Part shown: positions 24,440 to 33,594 of the stretch, one piece after another
Layout: each line of letters begins with the position of its first letter
How positions within the stretch are numbered: position 1 is the stretch's first letter
Source of the DNA: Paenibacillus_S vulneris
GTDB lineage: Bacteria; Bacillota; Bacilli; Paenibacillales; NBRC-103111
Assembly (NCBI RefSeq): GCF_039543185.1
Contig: NZ_BAABJG010000015.1
Coordinates: 186,001 to 250,000, forward strand
DNA length: 64,000 nucleotides
Reading direction: 5' to 3'
The notes under the pieces: generated by a model
Databases searched by the model: none
Told to the model about the DNA's origin: nothing
Seen by the model: the letters and a program-made list of their open reading frames with translations, nothing else
Position numbers and translations under genes: made by a program

Positions 24440-25591
24440 GTGATGGATGATGAACTCGGCATTTCCATATTGGGAATCGGAACAGCGGTTCCGAATCACC
24501 GGCTCGACCAAACGGATACATCACAAAGACTTTACGAGGCGCTGCAGGAATTTCCGGATTCCGCCCGATGGGCCAAGAAGATTTTTAAACAATGCGGCGT
24601 GGAAAGCCGTTATACTTGCGAGCCCAACCTGCTTGCATCCGGCGAAGAATGCCGTTATTTTTCAAGAATAGCCAATCCTCAGGCGCCATCCACAGCGGAG
24701 CGAATGAAAACCTACAAGCAAGAGGCTGTTCCGCTTGGAATGAAGGCGGCCAAGCAGGCTATTCAGGACGCCCGTGTTGATGCGGCGGACATCACTCATT
24801 TGATCACCGTGAGCTGCACTGGGCAATTTTTGCCAGGGATGGATGCTTCATTAATCCGTCTCTTGGGATTGTCCGATACGGTCAATCGGATTCCGCTGAA
24901 CTTCCTCGGCTGTGCGGCGGGACTAAAGGCGATCTGCCTATCGCGCCAGATTGTGTCGGGGAACCCTTCGGCCAAGGTATTGATTGTATGCATCGAATTA
25001 TGCACCCTGCACATCCAGCCTTCAAGCCAACGGGAAGCCTTGTTCAGCGCTTCTTTCTTTGGCGATGGCGCGTCTGCTTGTCTTGTTGGAGCTTCAGGCT
25101 CTAAGCAGCAAGGAATCTTTCAATTGCGGGAGGAGCTCTCCGTATTGCTTCCGGATTCTACCCAAGAGATGCTGTGGGAAGTTGGCAACTTCGGCTTTGA
25201 CCTGTATTTATCTACGGATATTCCGAAGCTCCTGGGGCGGTTTGTCCCTGAGCAAATGGAAAGACTGTTCGGCGGCGAGCCTATGCCGGAGCTATGGGCG
25301 ATTCATCCCGGCGGCAAAGGCATTATCGATACGATGGAAAAGATGTTCGACCTTGCCCCTGAGCAAACAAGCTATAGCCGTCAAGTATTGCGGAATTACG
25401 GTAACATGTCGTCGGCGACGATATTATTCGTGCTGAATGCCATTAGGCTCGAGCTTGAAAGCAGCGGTTCCGGACCGGCAGAGGGCGTATCCCTGGCCTT
25501 TGGGCCCGGACTTACCTGTGAAATCATCAAATTCAGCTATAAGCCGTCCATTCCGTCTCTGGATCGGCATTCAGATGCGCTGTATGTTTAG
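24440..25591 (+). CDS. Type III polyketide synthase
   Basis: Homodimeric chalcone/stilbene-synthase-fold enzyme making pyrones or alkylresorcinols from acyl-CoA and malonyl-CoA. Catalytic triad visible: C158 (LNFLGCAAG), H289 (AIHPGGKG), N322 (RNYGNMSS). 383 residues, as for the BpsA/SrsA group. GGAGG at 24425-24429 favours the GTG at 24440; ATG 24443 is also possible. First gene of a three-gene operon with a methyltransferase and a flavoprotein, an order recalling Streptomyces srsABC for methylated phenolic lipids. Product unknown. Confidence 0.92.
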   Translation: MMDDELGISILGIGTAVPNHRLDQTDTSQRLYEALQEFPDSARWAKKIFKQCGVESRYTCEPNLLASGEECRYFSRIANPQAPSTAERMKTYKQEAVPLGMKAAKQAIQDARVDAADITHLITVSCTGQFLPGMDASLIRLLGLSDTVNRIPLNFLGCAAGLKAICLSRQIVSGNPSAKVLIVCIELCTLHIQPSSQREALFSASFFGDGASACLVGASGSKQQGIFQLREELSVLLPDSTQEMLWEVGNFGFDLYLSTDIPKLLGRFVPEQMERLFGGEPMPELWAIHPGGKGIIDTMEKMFDLAPEQTSYSRQVLRNYGNMSSATILFVLNAIRLELESSGSGPAEGVSLAFGPGLTCEIIKFSYKPSIPSLDRHSDALYV

Positions 25592-26315
25592 AAGGCTGAA
25601 AGAGAGAGCAACCGAGCCCGAGCTGATGGATGACTTCACGATGGGTGGCGCTGAGCTTCGCGAAGCACTCCATCATTTGCGCCGGCTTAATCGGATCTTC
25701 GGGGCCGCTTCGCCCACCCTGCATGGGGTGCGGCGAATTTGGACGGAGGCGGGCAAGCCATCGACCTTCTCGATTCTTGATATCGGGTCCGGCTCGGGAG
25801 ACGTGAACCGCCGCATCCTGAAATGGGCGGACATGCAGGGAGTCGATGTGCGGATTACCTTGGTAGATATTACGGAGGAAGCCTGTGACGAAGCGAGGCT
25901 GTATTACCATAACGAACCGCGTATCCAAGTTATGCGCTGTGATGCGCTCGAATTACCGGAATGCAGCGCCGATGTGGTGACAGGGACGCAGTTTATTCAT
26001 CATTTTCACGAGCATGAGCTACGGGATGTGATGGCCAGCATGATGAAAGCATCCCGGCTCGGTGTCGTGATCAACGACATTCACCGGCATTGGATACCCT
26101 ACACGGCGGTATGGATTACTACCCGTTTAGTCTCGACTAACCGCTATATCGTCAACGACGGTCCCTTGTCTGTTGCCAAGGGCTTTCGAGCCAAGGATTG
26201 GCAGCTCATTAGGCAATCGCTGCAGATGCCGGAGATGAGCTACTCCTGGAGACCGTTATTTCGATATCTGGTCGTCATCCGGCATAACAACCTACATTCT
26301 GAAGCTCGGAGCTGA
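25584..26315 (+). CDS. Class I SAM-dependent methyltransferase
   Basis: SAM-binding motif I is LDIGSGSGD, followed by ITLVDITEEA (motif II) and RCDALELPECSADVVTG (motif III). The start overlaps the end of the polyketide synthase gene; ATG 25584 gives MFRRLKERATEPELMDDF, ATG 25575 is equally possible. The frame continues upstream, but that part is antisense-free coding text of the synthase in another frame. Likely methylates the polyketide product. The next gene starts 4 bp after its stop. Confidence 0.87.
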   Translation: MFRRLKERATEPELMDDFTMGGAELREALHHLRRLNRIFGAASPTLHGVRRIWTEAGKPSTFSILDIGSGSGDVNRRILKWADMQGVDVRITLVDITEEACDEARLYYHNEPRIQVMRCDALELPECSADVVTGTQFIHHFHEHELRDVMASMMKASRLGVVINDIHRHWIPYTAVWITTRLVSTNRYIVNDGPLSVAKGFRAKDWQLIRQSLQMPEMSYSWRPLFRYLVVIRHNNLHSEARS

Positions 26316-26319
26316 TGCT

Positions 26320-27477
26320 ATGATTCTGGATGCGGCCGTCATTGGAGCAGGCGTCGCCGGGAGCAGTCTGGCCAAAGCCTTGGCCGATAACGGCTGGCAG
26401 ACCCTTCTGCTTGACCAGAAGCCATTTCCCCGTCACAAGGTATGCGGGGAGTTCCTTTCCCCTGAATCCCAATGGATATTACATGCTCTTGGTCTTCAGA
26501 AGTATGTAGTTTCCTTGCAGCCCAGCTTCATGGACCGCACAAGGCTAATCCTTGAAAGCGGGAAGGAAATTGAAGTAGCTCTCCCCGGGACCGCTCTCGG
26601 AGTGAGCAGATACTCGCTCGACGCAGCTCTTCATGCGGCAGCTGTAAGCTCGGGCGTATGTGTGAAGACCTCAACGACGGTCCTATCCGTTACTCCTGTC
26701 GATGGGGGTTATATTATTGAAGCGAAAAACGGGATGGAACGCCAAACGTTCCAAGCACGTGCCGTTGTGGCCGCATGGGGGGCGAATGGCCGCTCGGGAC
26801 TTGTCAGCCGGCATCCGAAGACCAGTACAGCCTCGAAATATGTGGGGGTGAAATCCCATTTCCAAGGGGTGGAGAGGGAGCCCGTTATCGAGATGTATTT
26901 TTTTGACGGGGGATATTTGGGGGTCTCTCCCATCGAGGGAGGGCTGGTTAATGTTACGGCGCTGTTAGAGCGGAAAGCCTTTCAAAGCGATCATTCGTCG
27001 ATATTGAGCTTGCTCGAGGCCGCATGCCGGCGTCATCCGAAGCTGCAGCGCAGACTTGCCGATGCCGTGCCAATCCCTAACACCCAGGCAGCCGTGGCTC
27101 CGGTCAACTTCCATCGTAAACCGATAGCATGGAGTCAGCTTCCCCTCGTCGGTGATGCCATCCTGACGATTCCGCCGCTTTGCGGAGACGGAATGTCGAT
27201 GGCCCTGCGTTCTGCCCAATTATGCACTCCGCTGGCGTGCAGATATTTATCGGGCGGTATCTCGTTAGCGACGTGGGAACAGGAGTATTCGCAAGCTGTC
27301 CTTCGCGAATTCAGAGGACCGCTGCGATGGGGGCGGACTTTGCATTCCCTGCTCGAGGCTCCGGTTCTGCCCCATATTTTATGGGGTACAGCCCGTCTGA
27401 TCCCAGGATTAGCGAGCATAGCGGTACGTGCTACTCGATTGAATGAAGATGACCTGAAACAATCCTTTAATCCATAA
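26320..27477 (+). CDS. FAD-dependent oxidoreductase (geranylgeranyl reductase / monooxygenase type)
   Basis: FAD-binding GAGVAGSSLA near residue 9, the CGEFLSPES segment of the GGR/FixC-like family, and the second FAD motif in GDAILTIPPLCGDGMSMAL. GGAG spaced 10 nt before ATG 26320 overlaps the methyltransferase end. It probably hydroxylates or reduces the type III polyketide product. 385 residues, single domain, no membrane helix. Confidence 0.87.
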   Translation: MILDAAVIGAGVAGSSLAKALADNGWQTLLLDQKPFPRHKVCGEFLSPESQWILHALGLQKYVVSLQPSFMDRTRLILESGKEIEVALPGTALGVSRYSLDAALHAAAVSSGVCVKTSTTVLSVTPVDGGYIIEAKNGMERQTFQARAVVAAWGANGRSGLVSRHPKTSTASKYVGVKSHFQGVEREPVIEMYFFDGGYLGVSPIEGGLVNVTALLERKAFQSDHSSILSLLEAACRRHPKLQRRLADAVPIPNTQAAVAPVNFHRKPIAWSQLPLVGDAILTIPPLCGDGMSMALRSAQLCTPLACRYLSGGISLATWEQEYSQAVLREFRGPLRWGRTLHSLLEAPVLPHILWGTARLIPGLASIAVRATRLNEDDLKQSFNP

Positions 27478-27504
27478 CAAACATTCGCTATAGCTGTAGG
27501 GGAT

Positions 27505-27533
27505 GTACCCTACCAGGGTACGGATGCTTTTTT
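27505..27533 (+). terminator. Terminator of the polyketide operon
   Basis: GTACCCT (27505-27511) and AGGGTAC (27515-27521) form a tight stem; six T follow 7 nt later. A second hairpin, CCCCAC / GTGGGG, lies at 27563-27577. Confidence 0.6.
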
Positions 27534-27810
27534 CAACTTCTGCAGGTTTCTCAACCGTCTCGCCCCACGTAGTGGGGTTATTTGGTTATGCCGCAAAAAA
27601 TGATGGATGGCAAGCTGGTTTCATTTGAAAGGAAGTGGGAGTCTAAGATAAATTTTTCACAAAGAAACGACATTCTAATAAGAGCGGGTTTGGATATACT
27701 ATATTGTAAGGGTTTACATTCTGCAATTTTCATTATACGCATAGGAAACGCAGCTTAAGGAATGCGCTTGGAGTTCAAACAAATTACGAAATGAGAAGGG
27801 GTTACAAGCT
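27534..27810 (+). other. Upstream region of the orphan binding-protein gene
   Basis: No gene seen. It holds the hairpin at 27563-27577, and several AT-rich boxes (TATACT about 27697, TTTACA about 27714) without a well-spaced -35/-10 pair. A GAAGGGG-type ribosome site precedes the ATG at 27811. Confidence 0.3.
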
Positions 27811-29142
27811 ATGACCAATTCCCGTTTATGTCGATTCGTGCAAACTTCCTCTTACCTTACTCTCAGTTCTTTGATACTCGGTTTGCTTTCGGGCTGTAGT
27901 GAACAAGCCGCTCCGGCCGCAAATCAAGCAGAGACGAAATCGGGGGACACCAAGTCTAATACGCCCGTGGAGCTAACCATGACCCCTTACTTTCTTAATA
28001 TGACCGATGAGGAATATGATAGGATCATGATCAAGCCGTTGGCGGCCAAGTATCCTCATATCACCTTGAAAATTGTCAAGGAAGATATCAATAAGCTCGT
28101 AGCAGCAGGACAGACTCCCGATATTATTTATTCCGCCAATTCAAGATTCTCTGTCCTGCAGGATCTGGATATCCCATCCGATCTGAGCGCGCTGGTCAAG
28201 TCGCATAATATGGATCTATCCAAATTCTCCAGCCCGAATATTGACTGGATTAAGGAATTGGGGACGAAGGGGGAAATATACGGCATCCCGTTCGCACTGA
28301 ACCAGATGGCGTTGTTCTATAACAAGGATTTATTCGATAAGCGCGGCGTCCCTTATCCGAAGGACGGGATAACCTGGGACGAGTACATTGCACTCGTTAA
28401 AAAGATGACGTATAACGACGGCGGCGTCCAGTTTCGGGGAAGTCTTCCGCCCAACCCCGAGTTTATCGCGAGAATGAAATCCATGCCTTTGGTTGATGAG
28501 AAAACCAACAAGTCGCTTATTAACAATGATGCGTTCAAGTCCGTTTTGGAGCGGGTCCATGAATTTTATCAAATACCTGGTATGGTCGTCGACGGAAAGC
28601 TGCCACCGGGTCAGGACAGCTTTGTCAAGGATCAGCAGACGGCTATGTACTTGAACTGGATCCCCGATACGTTAGGATTCATACAGAAGGCAGGGGGACA
28701 GCTCAACTTCGATCTGGTCGGTGCGCCTGCCTTTCAAGATAAGCCGGGAGTGACTATTGATCCGGGGGCACAAATGATGGTTGTGTCCAAGACCTCCAAG
28801 CATAAGGAGGAAGCATTTGAAGTGATTCAGTTTTTGGCTTCGCCTGAAGTACAGATGATTCTGAACCGGTCGAGCCGATTGACGGTTCTTGCGGATGAAT
28901 CCATCAGGAAGGATTTTCTGGCCGATCTGCCTTTAACGAAAGGAAAAAATATCCAAGGTGCTTTAGCCATCAAACCGGCCAAAATGGCCCCTCCGAATCC
29001 GTACCATGTACTTGTCGCAGGGAAAATAAACGGGGTTGTGTCCAACTTGGCATCGGGAGCAAAGGATGTGAACACGATTCTTCGCGAGACGCAAGAGGAT
29101 GCGGACAAAGCGATTGAGCAGGAAGTAAATAAGAAAAAGTAG
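27811..29142 (+). CDS. Extracellular solute-binding protein, family 1 (lipoprotein)
   Basis: Lipoprotein signal with lipobox LLSGC (Cys29), a Pro/Ala-rich linker, then the two-lobed sugar-binding fold (GEIYGIPFALNQMALFYNKDLFDKRG split over about 150-175; YPKDGITWDEYI). No permease or ATPase gene is adjacent, so it is an orphan. It shares the same block (YGxPFxxNxxALFYNKDxFDKxGVxYPKDGxTWDE) with the binding protein at 61362-62678; the two are paralogues. Closed by a strong terminator. Ligand unknown, probably an oligosaccharide. Confidence 0.9.
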   Translation: MTNSRLCRFVQTSSYLTLSSLILGLLSGCSEQAAPAANQAETKSGDTKSNTPVELTMTPYFLNMTDEEYDRIMIKPLAAKYPHITLKIVKEDINKLVAAGQTPDIIYSANSRFSVLQDLDIPSDLSALVKSHNMDLSKFSSPNIDWIKELGTKGEIYGIPFALNQMALFYNKDLFDKRGVPYPKDGITWDEYIALVKKMTYNDGGVQFRGSLPPNPEFIARMKSMPLVDEKTNKSLINNDAFKSVLERVHEFYQIPGMVVDGKLPPGQDSFVKDQQTAMYLNWIPDTLGFIQKAGGQLNFDLVGAPAFQDKPGVTIDPGAQMMVVSKTSKHKEEAFEVIQFLASPEVQMILNRSSRLTVLADESIRKDFLADLPLTKGKNIQGALAIKPAKMAPPNPYHVLVAGKINGVVSNLASGAKDVNTILRETQEDADKAIEQEVNKKK

Positions 29143-29214
29143 CTCTGCTTCATTCACTTAAGGCTATATATAGGCTAAGGGATGGAAGAGGTATCAACGT
29201 TATAAAATATTAAG

Positions 29215-29263
29215 AAGCGGCAGTGTAGGGCTCAGGAGCTTGTCCCTATACTGTCGCTTTTTT
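29215..29263 (+). terminator. Terminator after the binding protein
   Basis: AAGCGGCAGTGTAGGG and CCCTATACTGTCGCTT form a long stem with few mismatches, followed by T. Confidence 0.85.
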
Positions 29264-29423
29264 AAGTAGGTGACCAATTGATCAACTTGACCATAGCGAG
29301 CTCTGTCTTATCATGCTTCACAGACGGATAGGTACAATATTGCGGCCTGAAGGGGAGTTGATTCTGTGACTTCATCTCGTGACTTCTTAGGAGAGAAAAA
29401 AGGGGACGATCACTTTTCGGTGA

Positions 29424-29529
29424 TTACATATTAAATATTATGTAAACTATCATCTGAATGCAATGTAATATTTTTACAAGAGAAGGAAGTGGAAGGTTAT
29501 GTGTTTAACATAATAATAATTATGTAAAC
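29424..29529 (+). promoter_or_regulatory. Cluster of TTACAT/ATGTAA inverted repeats
   Basis: Three palindromic sites in about 105 bp: TTACATA-N8-TATGTAA (29424-29445), TGTAA-N5-TTACA (29464-29478), and GTTTAACATAAT against ATTATGTAAAC (29503-29529). ATTATGTAAAC occurs twice exactly (29437 and 29519). It looks like a multi-site operator; the nearest downstream gene is the thioesterase 225 bp away, and no regulator is adjacent. Confidence 0.5.
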
Positions 29530-29688
29530 ATATTAGAATGGTGCTTACCCTCATTATTGAACTACAATACATCAGCATAATCTCGTGCCGATAATGAGAA
29601 TATATGGACTAGCTAAAGAGCCGTACCCATACAAGGACGGAAGGCAAGCGGAATCATCGTGTTTATCTCGATTGTTCCTGGCTGAATT

Positions 29689-29697
29689 TGTTATAAT
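29689..29697 (+). promoter_or_regulatory. Extended -10 promoter of the thioesterase gene
   Basis: TG-T-TATAAT with no good -35. Transcription would start near 29704. Confidence 0.55.
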
Positions 29698-29754
29698 GAT
29701 TAGTATTCGTAAGAATCAGAAGTAAAGTTCATGCTGCAAAGGGTGAAGCAAGTC

Positions 29755-30144
29755 ATGGAAGCCAGACTCGATATTGTAGTCCGTTCAACGGAAATTGATG
29801 TTAACGGTCATGTCAACAATGCCAAATATTTAGAGTATTTGGAATGGGGGCGGGAGGAATGGTACGAAACCGTCGGCCTGCCTTACGAAGCTTTCAGCGA
29901 GTTAGGGGTACATACGGTAACGGTCAATATTAATATTAATTATCGAAAGGAATGCAGGCAGGGGGACAAGCTCTCGATCCTGACGCAGCCCCAAAGTGTA
30001 GGGCGCACAAGCTTTGTTCTTAAGCAGGAGATTTATAATGATGCCGGGGAGCTTTGTGCCGACGCAGCGGTAACCAGTGTGACGATGGATATTCAATCGC
30101 GCAAGAGCCGTGAAGTGCCGGATGCTTTACGCAAGCTGTTTTAA
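29755..30144 (+). CDS. Acyl-CoA thioesterase, hot-dog fold (YbgC/FadM type)
   Basis: About 129 residues. The active-site segment TEIDVNGHVNNAKYLEYLEWGR has the conserved Asp and HVNN of 4HBT thioesterases. ATG 29755 is preceded by AAGGGTGA at 8 nt; the earlier ATG 29731 has no ribosome site. A single gene, ended by a terminator. Substrate is probably a long-chain or aromatic acyl-CoA. Confidence 0.85.
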   Translation: MEARLDIVVRSTEIDVNGHVNNAKYLEYLEWGREEWYETVGLPYEAFSELGVHTVTVNININYRKECRQGDKLSILTQPQSVGRTSFVLKQEIYNDAGELCADAAVTSVTMDIQSRKSREVPDALRKLF

Positions 30145-30166
30145 AGCTTGAACCCGCAAGAGGAAG

Positions 30167-30203
30167 CGGTCGCGATGGGCAAAACCATCCGGCCGTTTTT
30201 TTT
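30167..30203 (+). terminator. Terminator after the thioesterase gene
   Basis: CGGTCGCGATGG and CCATCCGGCCG pair with one bulge around GCAAAA, followed by eight T. Confidence 0.85.
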
Positions 30204-30415
30204 GCGTATGGATAGAGGGAACCATTCCAAATAAATTCCTGCACATCCGAAGTGTATACTTCAAATACAGCCAGTCAAACAGCCGGTTCTCTTCATCCAT
30301 CGATCACCCCTGAAACCCAATGATCCGATTTTTTTCTTCCACCTTATTGAACCTTTTGAGCCGTTGCTTCGCCTAGGAATCGTACGCGCGTAACAAAGCA
30401 GGAAAGGCAAAGGCT

Positions 30416-31309
30416 ATGAGAAAAAGAAATTGGTTCCAAATAATGATTTGGCTGCTGGGGATCGGATTGCTGGTTGTTTTAACGGGAATTTCTGACCAGC
30501 AGGGACCGTCCAAACCATGGTATTATCAGGATAAAGCCATGGTGCTGTTATACCATGATGTACGTAAGCAAGTGCCGCCTGGAGAAGCGGGGATGTCGAC
30601 GGTCAGCTCCACACAGCTCCAAGAGCATATCCAGATGCTGCTAGATAAGGGGTTTCATATTATCACGATGGAAGAGTTCGTTTCCTTCATGCTCCATGGC
30701 AAGAGAATTCCTCCCAATGCTATCGTATTGACCTTTGATGACGGCTACGAATCTTTTTATCATGAAGCGGCGCCGGTTCTGCAAAGGTTTGGCGTCACGG
30801 CATCCAATTTTATCGTGGGAGCATCGTCGGATCTGTATCATCCTGAGGCTCTGCCTCATATGAGCTGGGACCAGATGCGCAGCTTGAAGGCTCGCGGGAT
30901 GGGCTTCTACAGCCATACCTATCATCTTCACCGGATGGGAAGTGCCGGAGCCGCTGGCTCCTTGAAGCCGGCGCTTGCCAATGCGTTAAGGCTCGGACAG
31001 ACTGGGACGTTGGAGTCGGAGGAGCAGTATAGAACAAGAATCGTAAGCGACCTGACCTTTATGGAGAAGCGGTTGCGGCAAGAGCTTGGCGGTCAGCACC
31101 AGCCCTCCTTGCTTGCGTTTCCCTACGGAGCCTACAACGATGCGGTCCTGGAAGCGGGGGGACAGGCAGGGGTTGAGCTGTTTTTCACCATCGAGGAAGG
31201 ATTGAATGAGAGCGGTAGCCGGATCGTAAAACGAATCAATGCCGGTGAGCCGTATATTACCGCGGAAGCATTATGGGATCATCTACAAACTTTTTTTACG
31301 ACCAATTGA
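30416..31309 (+). CDS. Polysaccharide deacetylase (NodB/PgaB-like), membrane anchored
   Basis: One N-terminal helix (IMIWLLGIGLLVVLTG) acts as anchor or signal. The NodB domain shows the metal Asp pair in TFDDGY (D108, D109), the His pair in SHTYH (H167, H170) and the RxPY-type AFPYG motif. The subgroup resembles PgaB/IcaB enzymes that deacetylate poly-N-acetylglucosamine, or peptidoglycan deacetylases. 297 residues. It precedes the sigma/anti-sigma pair by 60 bp, which may link it to envelope stress. Confidence 0.9.
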   Translation: MRKRNWFQIMIWLLGIGLLVVLTGISDQQGPSKPWYYQDKAMVLLYHDVRKQVPPGEAGMSTVSSTQLQEHIQMLLDKGFHIITMEEFVSFMLHGKRIPPNAIVLTFDDGYESFYHEAAPVLQRFGVTASNFIVGASSDLYHPEALPHMSWDQMRSLKARGMGFYSHTYHLHRMGSAGAAGSLKPALANALRLGQTGTLESEEQYRTRIVSDLTFMEKRLRQELGGQHQPSLLAFPYGAYNDAVLEAGGQAGVELFFTIEEGLNESGSRIVKRINAGEPYITAEALWDHLQTFFTTN

Positions 31310-31369
31310 ACCGAAAACCGTTTCTTTACGCCTAATGAATAGAGACAGCATGGGAAAGGAAGTGGGGGC

Positions 31370-31939
31370 ATGGAATGGGAAGCCGAGCAGCGTTTGATGG
31401 AGGATATCCGGCGCGGCAATAAAGAGGCGTTTCGGACGCTGGTCAATCCGTTAATTCCTAAAGCTTACCGGACGGCGTATATGATGCTGCAGTCCAAGCC
31501 GTTAGCGGAGGAAGCGGTACAAAATTCATTGATCGAATTGTATTCGACCATTATGAGCGGAAAGGAAATCATCCGTCTTCATGGCTGGTTCAACCGGCTG
31601 CTGGCACACCGTGCCGTGGATATTGCCAGGAAAGAGCAGGGATATAAGCAAACCGTCGATATCGACGGACTTGACATACAGGATGCGGCTACTTCACCGC
31701 TCGAGAATCTGCTCAGAAAAGAACAATCCGAGCGTCTGCTTGAATCGGTCATGGAACTGGAGCTCAATCAGAGAATGGTTATAGGAATGTATTATTTTCA
31801 GGAGATGAAAATCGAAGAAATTGCATCGCTTCTGGACATTAAGGCAGGAACGGTCAAATCCCGACTCTATCATGCCAGAATCAAGCTAAGCTCTGTACTT
31901 CATAGAGCACAAGGCATAACAAAGGAGCTGATGATATGA
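31370..31939 (+). CDS. ECF-type RNA polymerase sigma factor
   Basis: 189 residues with sigma region 2 (LVNPLIPKAYRTAYMMLQ, AEEAVQNSLIELY, GWFNRLLAHRAVD) and region 4 (LNQRMVIGMYYFQEMKIEEIASLLDIKAGTVKSRLYHARIKL, in several parts). The last 4 nt overlap the following DUF4179 gene, the usual coupling of a sigma factor with its anti-sigma factor. Signal unknown. Confidence 0.92.
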   Translation: MEWEAEQRLMEDIRRGNKEAFRTLVNPLIPKAYRTAYMMLQSKPLAEEAVQNSLIELYSTIMSGKEIIRLHGWFNRLLAHRAVDIARKEQGYKQTVDIDGLDIQDAATSPLENLLRKEQSERLLESVMELELNQRMVIGMYYFQEMKIEEIASLLDIKAGTVKSRLYHARIKLSSVLHRAQGITKELMI

Positions 31940-33465
31940 AGCAAGAAGCGGAGTTGAAGGAAGTATTGCAGCAATCCCTCGAAGCTATTCCGGTGCCTGA
32001 ATCCTTGTTTCAGTTCGCCGAAGAGGTTCCTGACCGGTATGCTAGGGGAGAATTTCAAGAGATGGAGGCGAGAACGCCTTCCAGATTACCTAAGAGGAAG
32101 GTTCTGCCTATCGTATGGAAAAGCACGGCGGCTGCGGTGCTGCTCGCTGTCACCTTCTCTGCCGGGGTGAAGATGTCTCCTGCTTTTGCAGAATGGGTGA
32201 AGGGAGTCCCCGGCATGGAGATTGCCGTCGATTGGCTGAGGCAGATACGGGAGCAGGATGGCGTACAAACGGCGATAAATCACGATTATATTCCGATTGA
32301 GCCGGTCACGTTCCGTACGGACGGGACAGTGATAACCATCAGCGATATGTACTTGACCGAAGAGGAGCTGCTGTTCAAAAGCTTTATCCAGACGGACTTA
32401 TTCGATATCACCGATACCCGGAGTCCGGCGCATCTCTCGATCTCCCCTCATCAAAGCTTGAAGGGGGGAGGGGGGACAACGGCTTCCTCCGTGATCTCAA
32501 GTACAGACGGCAGCGGGAAACCTATCCTTCAGGAAACATACAAGTACCAGCTGGCGGATGGAACGGTTCAGCAATTTTTGGACACTGGGGCCGAAATGAT
32601 ACTGGACGTCCAGATGCTTACCTTTCAACAAGAGCATCGCAAATCGGAGGTTCAGGACATTGGTACGATTAAGGTGCCGATCCAGCGCGACAAGCTGCTG
32701 CACAATAAGGTGCTTGAACCCAAGCAAGTGTTGGCTGTGGGCGATCCTGACTTGAAGGAGCTGAGTCTGGAGAAGCTGACGATTCAACCGACGACAATGA
32801 ACCTGATTGTAAAAGGTCCCGAAGGCTGGTATTACGATTTTCCTAGGGATACTGCGTCAGCGCCGTATTTGAAGGATGATCAAGGTCGTGAGTACCGTTA
32901 CGATCCGTCGGGCCCGGGGCTTCTCTATTATGAGGATGGAAAGCTGCAGCTGCCGTTTTCCTCGTCGGTCTTTTTTGATCCGGAGGTACATTCGCTTACG
33001 CTGCACATCGGTGATCTGACCGTTGGCGAATGGAAGCCAAGCCAAGCATTGGAGCTATCTTTGAGCGGGACGTTCCCGCAAACCGTACGATTTAAACATA
33101 AGGATATCGTCATCGAAGGGGCCGACTATGCTCCCGAAGGGTACCTGCATCTGAAGATACAAAAAGAGAGCCCCGAGCAAACGATGCTGGAAGGCGTCTC
33201 CTTCCATATAGCGGAACAAGAAGACTTGACGCAGCGGTTTGAACGAGAAGGCCCGGAAGCTTATGAAGCCTATATACAAAAAGAAAGAGAGGACCGGGAA
33301 GCCTTCAACGTAAGCGGCTTTGGCATTGCTGAAGATTACCGTAAGCAGGAATATCTCGACGTATATATTCCGGCAAGCAAGCTGGGGAAATACACGCTGC
33401 AGCTTTCCCGCTCCCGTGATACGATATCTGTGAATCGGGATTATAAGATTTCATTGAAGCCTTGA
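31936..33465 (+). CDS. DUF4179-domain membrane protein, predicted anti-sigma factor
   Basis: 509 residues. The first about 55 residues are cytoplasmic and would bind the sigma factor. One membrane helix follows (STAAAVLLAVTFSAGVKMS), then a DUF4179 domain starting near SPAFAEWVKGVPGMEIAVDWLRQ, and a long extracellular beta-rich region. Such proteins hold an ECF sigma factor until an envelope signal arrives. Role inferred from architecture and the ATGA overlap with the sigma gene. Confidence 0.85.
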   Translation: MKQEAELKEVLQQSLEAIPVPESLFQFAEEVPDRYARGEFQEMEARTPSRLPKRKVLPIVWKSTAAAVLLAVTFSAGVKMSPAFAEWVKGVPGMEIAVDWLRQIREQDGVQTAINHDYIPIEPVTFRTDGTVITISDMYLTEEELLFKSFIQTDLFDITDTRSPAHLSISPHQSLKGGGGTTASSVISSTDGSGKPILQETYKYQLADGTVQQFLDTGAEMILDVQMLTFQQEHRKSEVQDIGTIKVPIQRDKLLHNKVLEPKQVLAVGDPDLKELSLEKLTIQPTTMNLIVKGPEGWYYDFPRDTASAPYLKDDQGREYRYDPSGPGLLYYEDGKLQLPFSSSVFFDPEVHSLTLHIGDLTVGEWKPSQALELSLSGTFPQTVRFKHKDIVIEGADYAPEGYLHLKIQKESPEQTMLEGVSFHIAEQEDLTQRFEREGPEAYEAYIQKEREDREAFNVSGFGIAEDYRKQEYLDVYIPASKLGKYTLQLSRSRDTISVNRDYKISLKP

Positions 33466-33520
33466 GTTGGGAGGCACATGATTCGGCTGGTACCGTCATC
33501 ACTTGTAATTTCGAGAACAC

Positions 33521-33548
33521 TTGTACTTCTATGTACGGAGATTATAAT
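33521..33548 (+). promoter_or_regulatory. Promoter of deoR
   Basis: TTGTAC (33521-33526), 16 bp, TATAAT (33543-33548). An unused AGGAGG at 33552 lies too far from the deoR start; GTAGGTTGG just before ATG 33595 is the likelier ribosome site. Confidence 0.65.
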
Positions 33549-33594
33549 ATGAGGAGGAGTGATCCTAAACTATACAGACAAGTAGGTTGGACTG

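Noticed and set aside
25437..25574. Upstream extension of the methyltransferase
   Set aside because: It overlaps the conserved end of the polyketide synthase in another frame.
29590..29610. Fur box near GATAATGAG
   Set aside because: Only the first half matches; the second half is absent.
33549..33594. Leader ORF between the deoR promoter and gene
   Set aside because: Its ATG abuts the -10 box and would not be transcribed.
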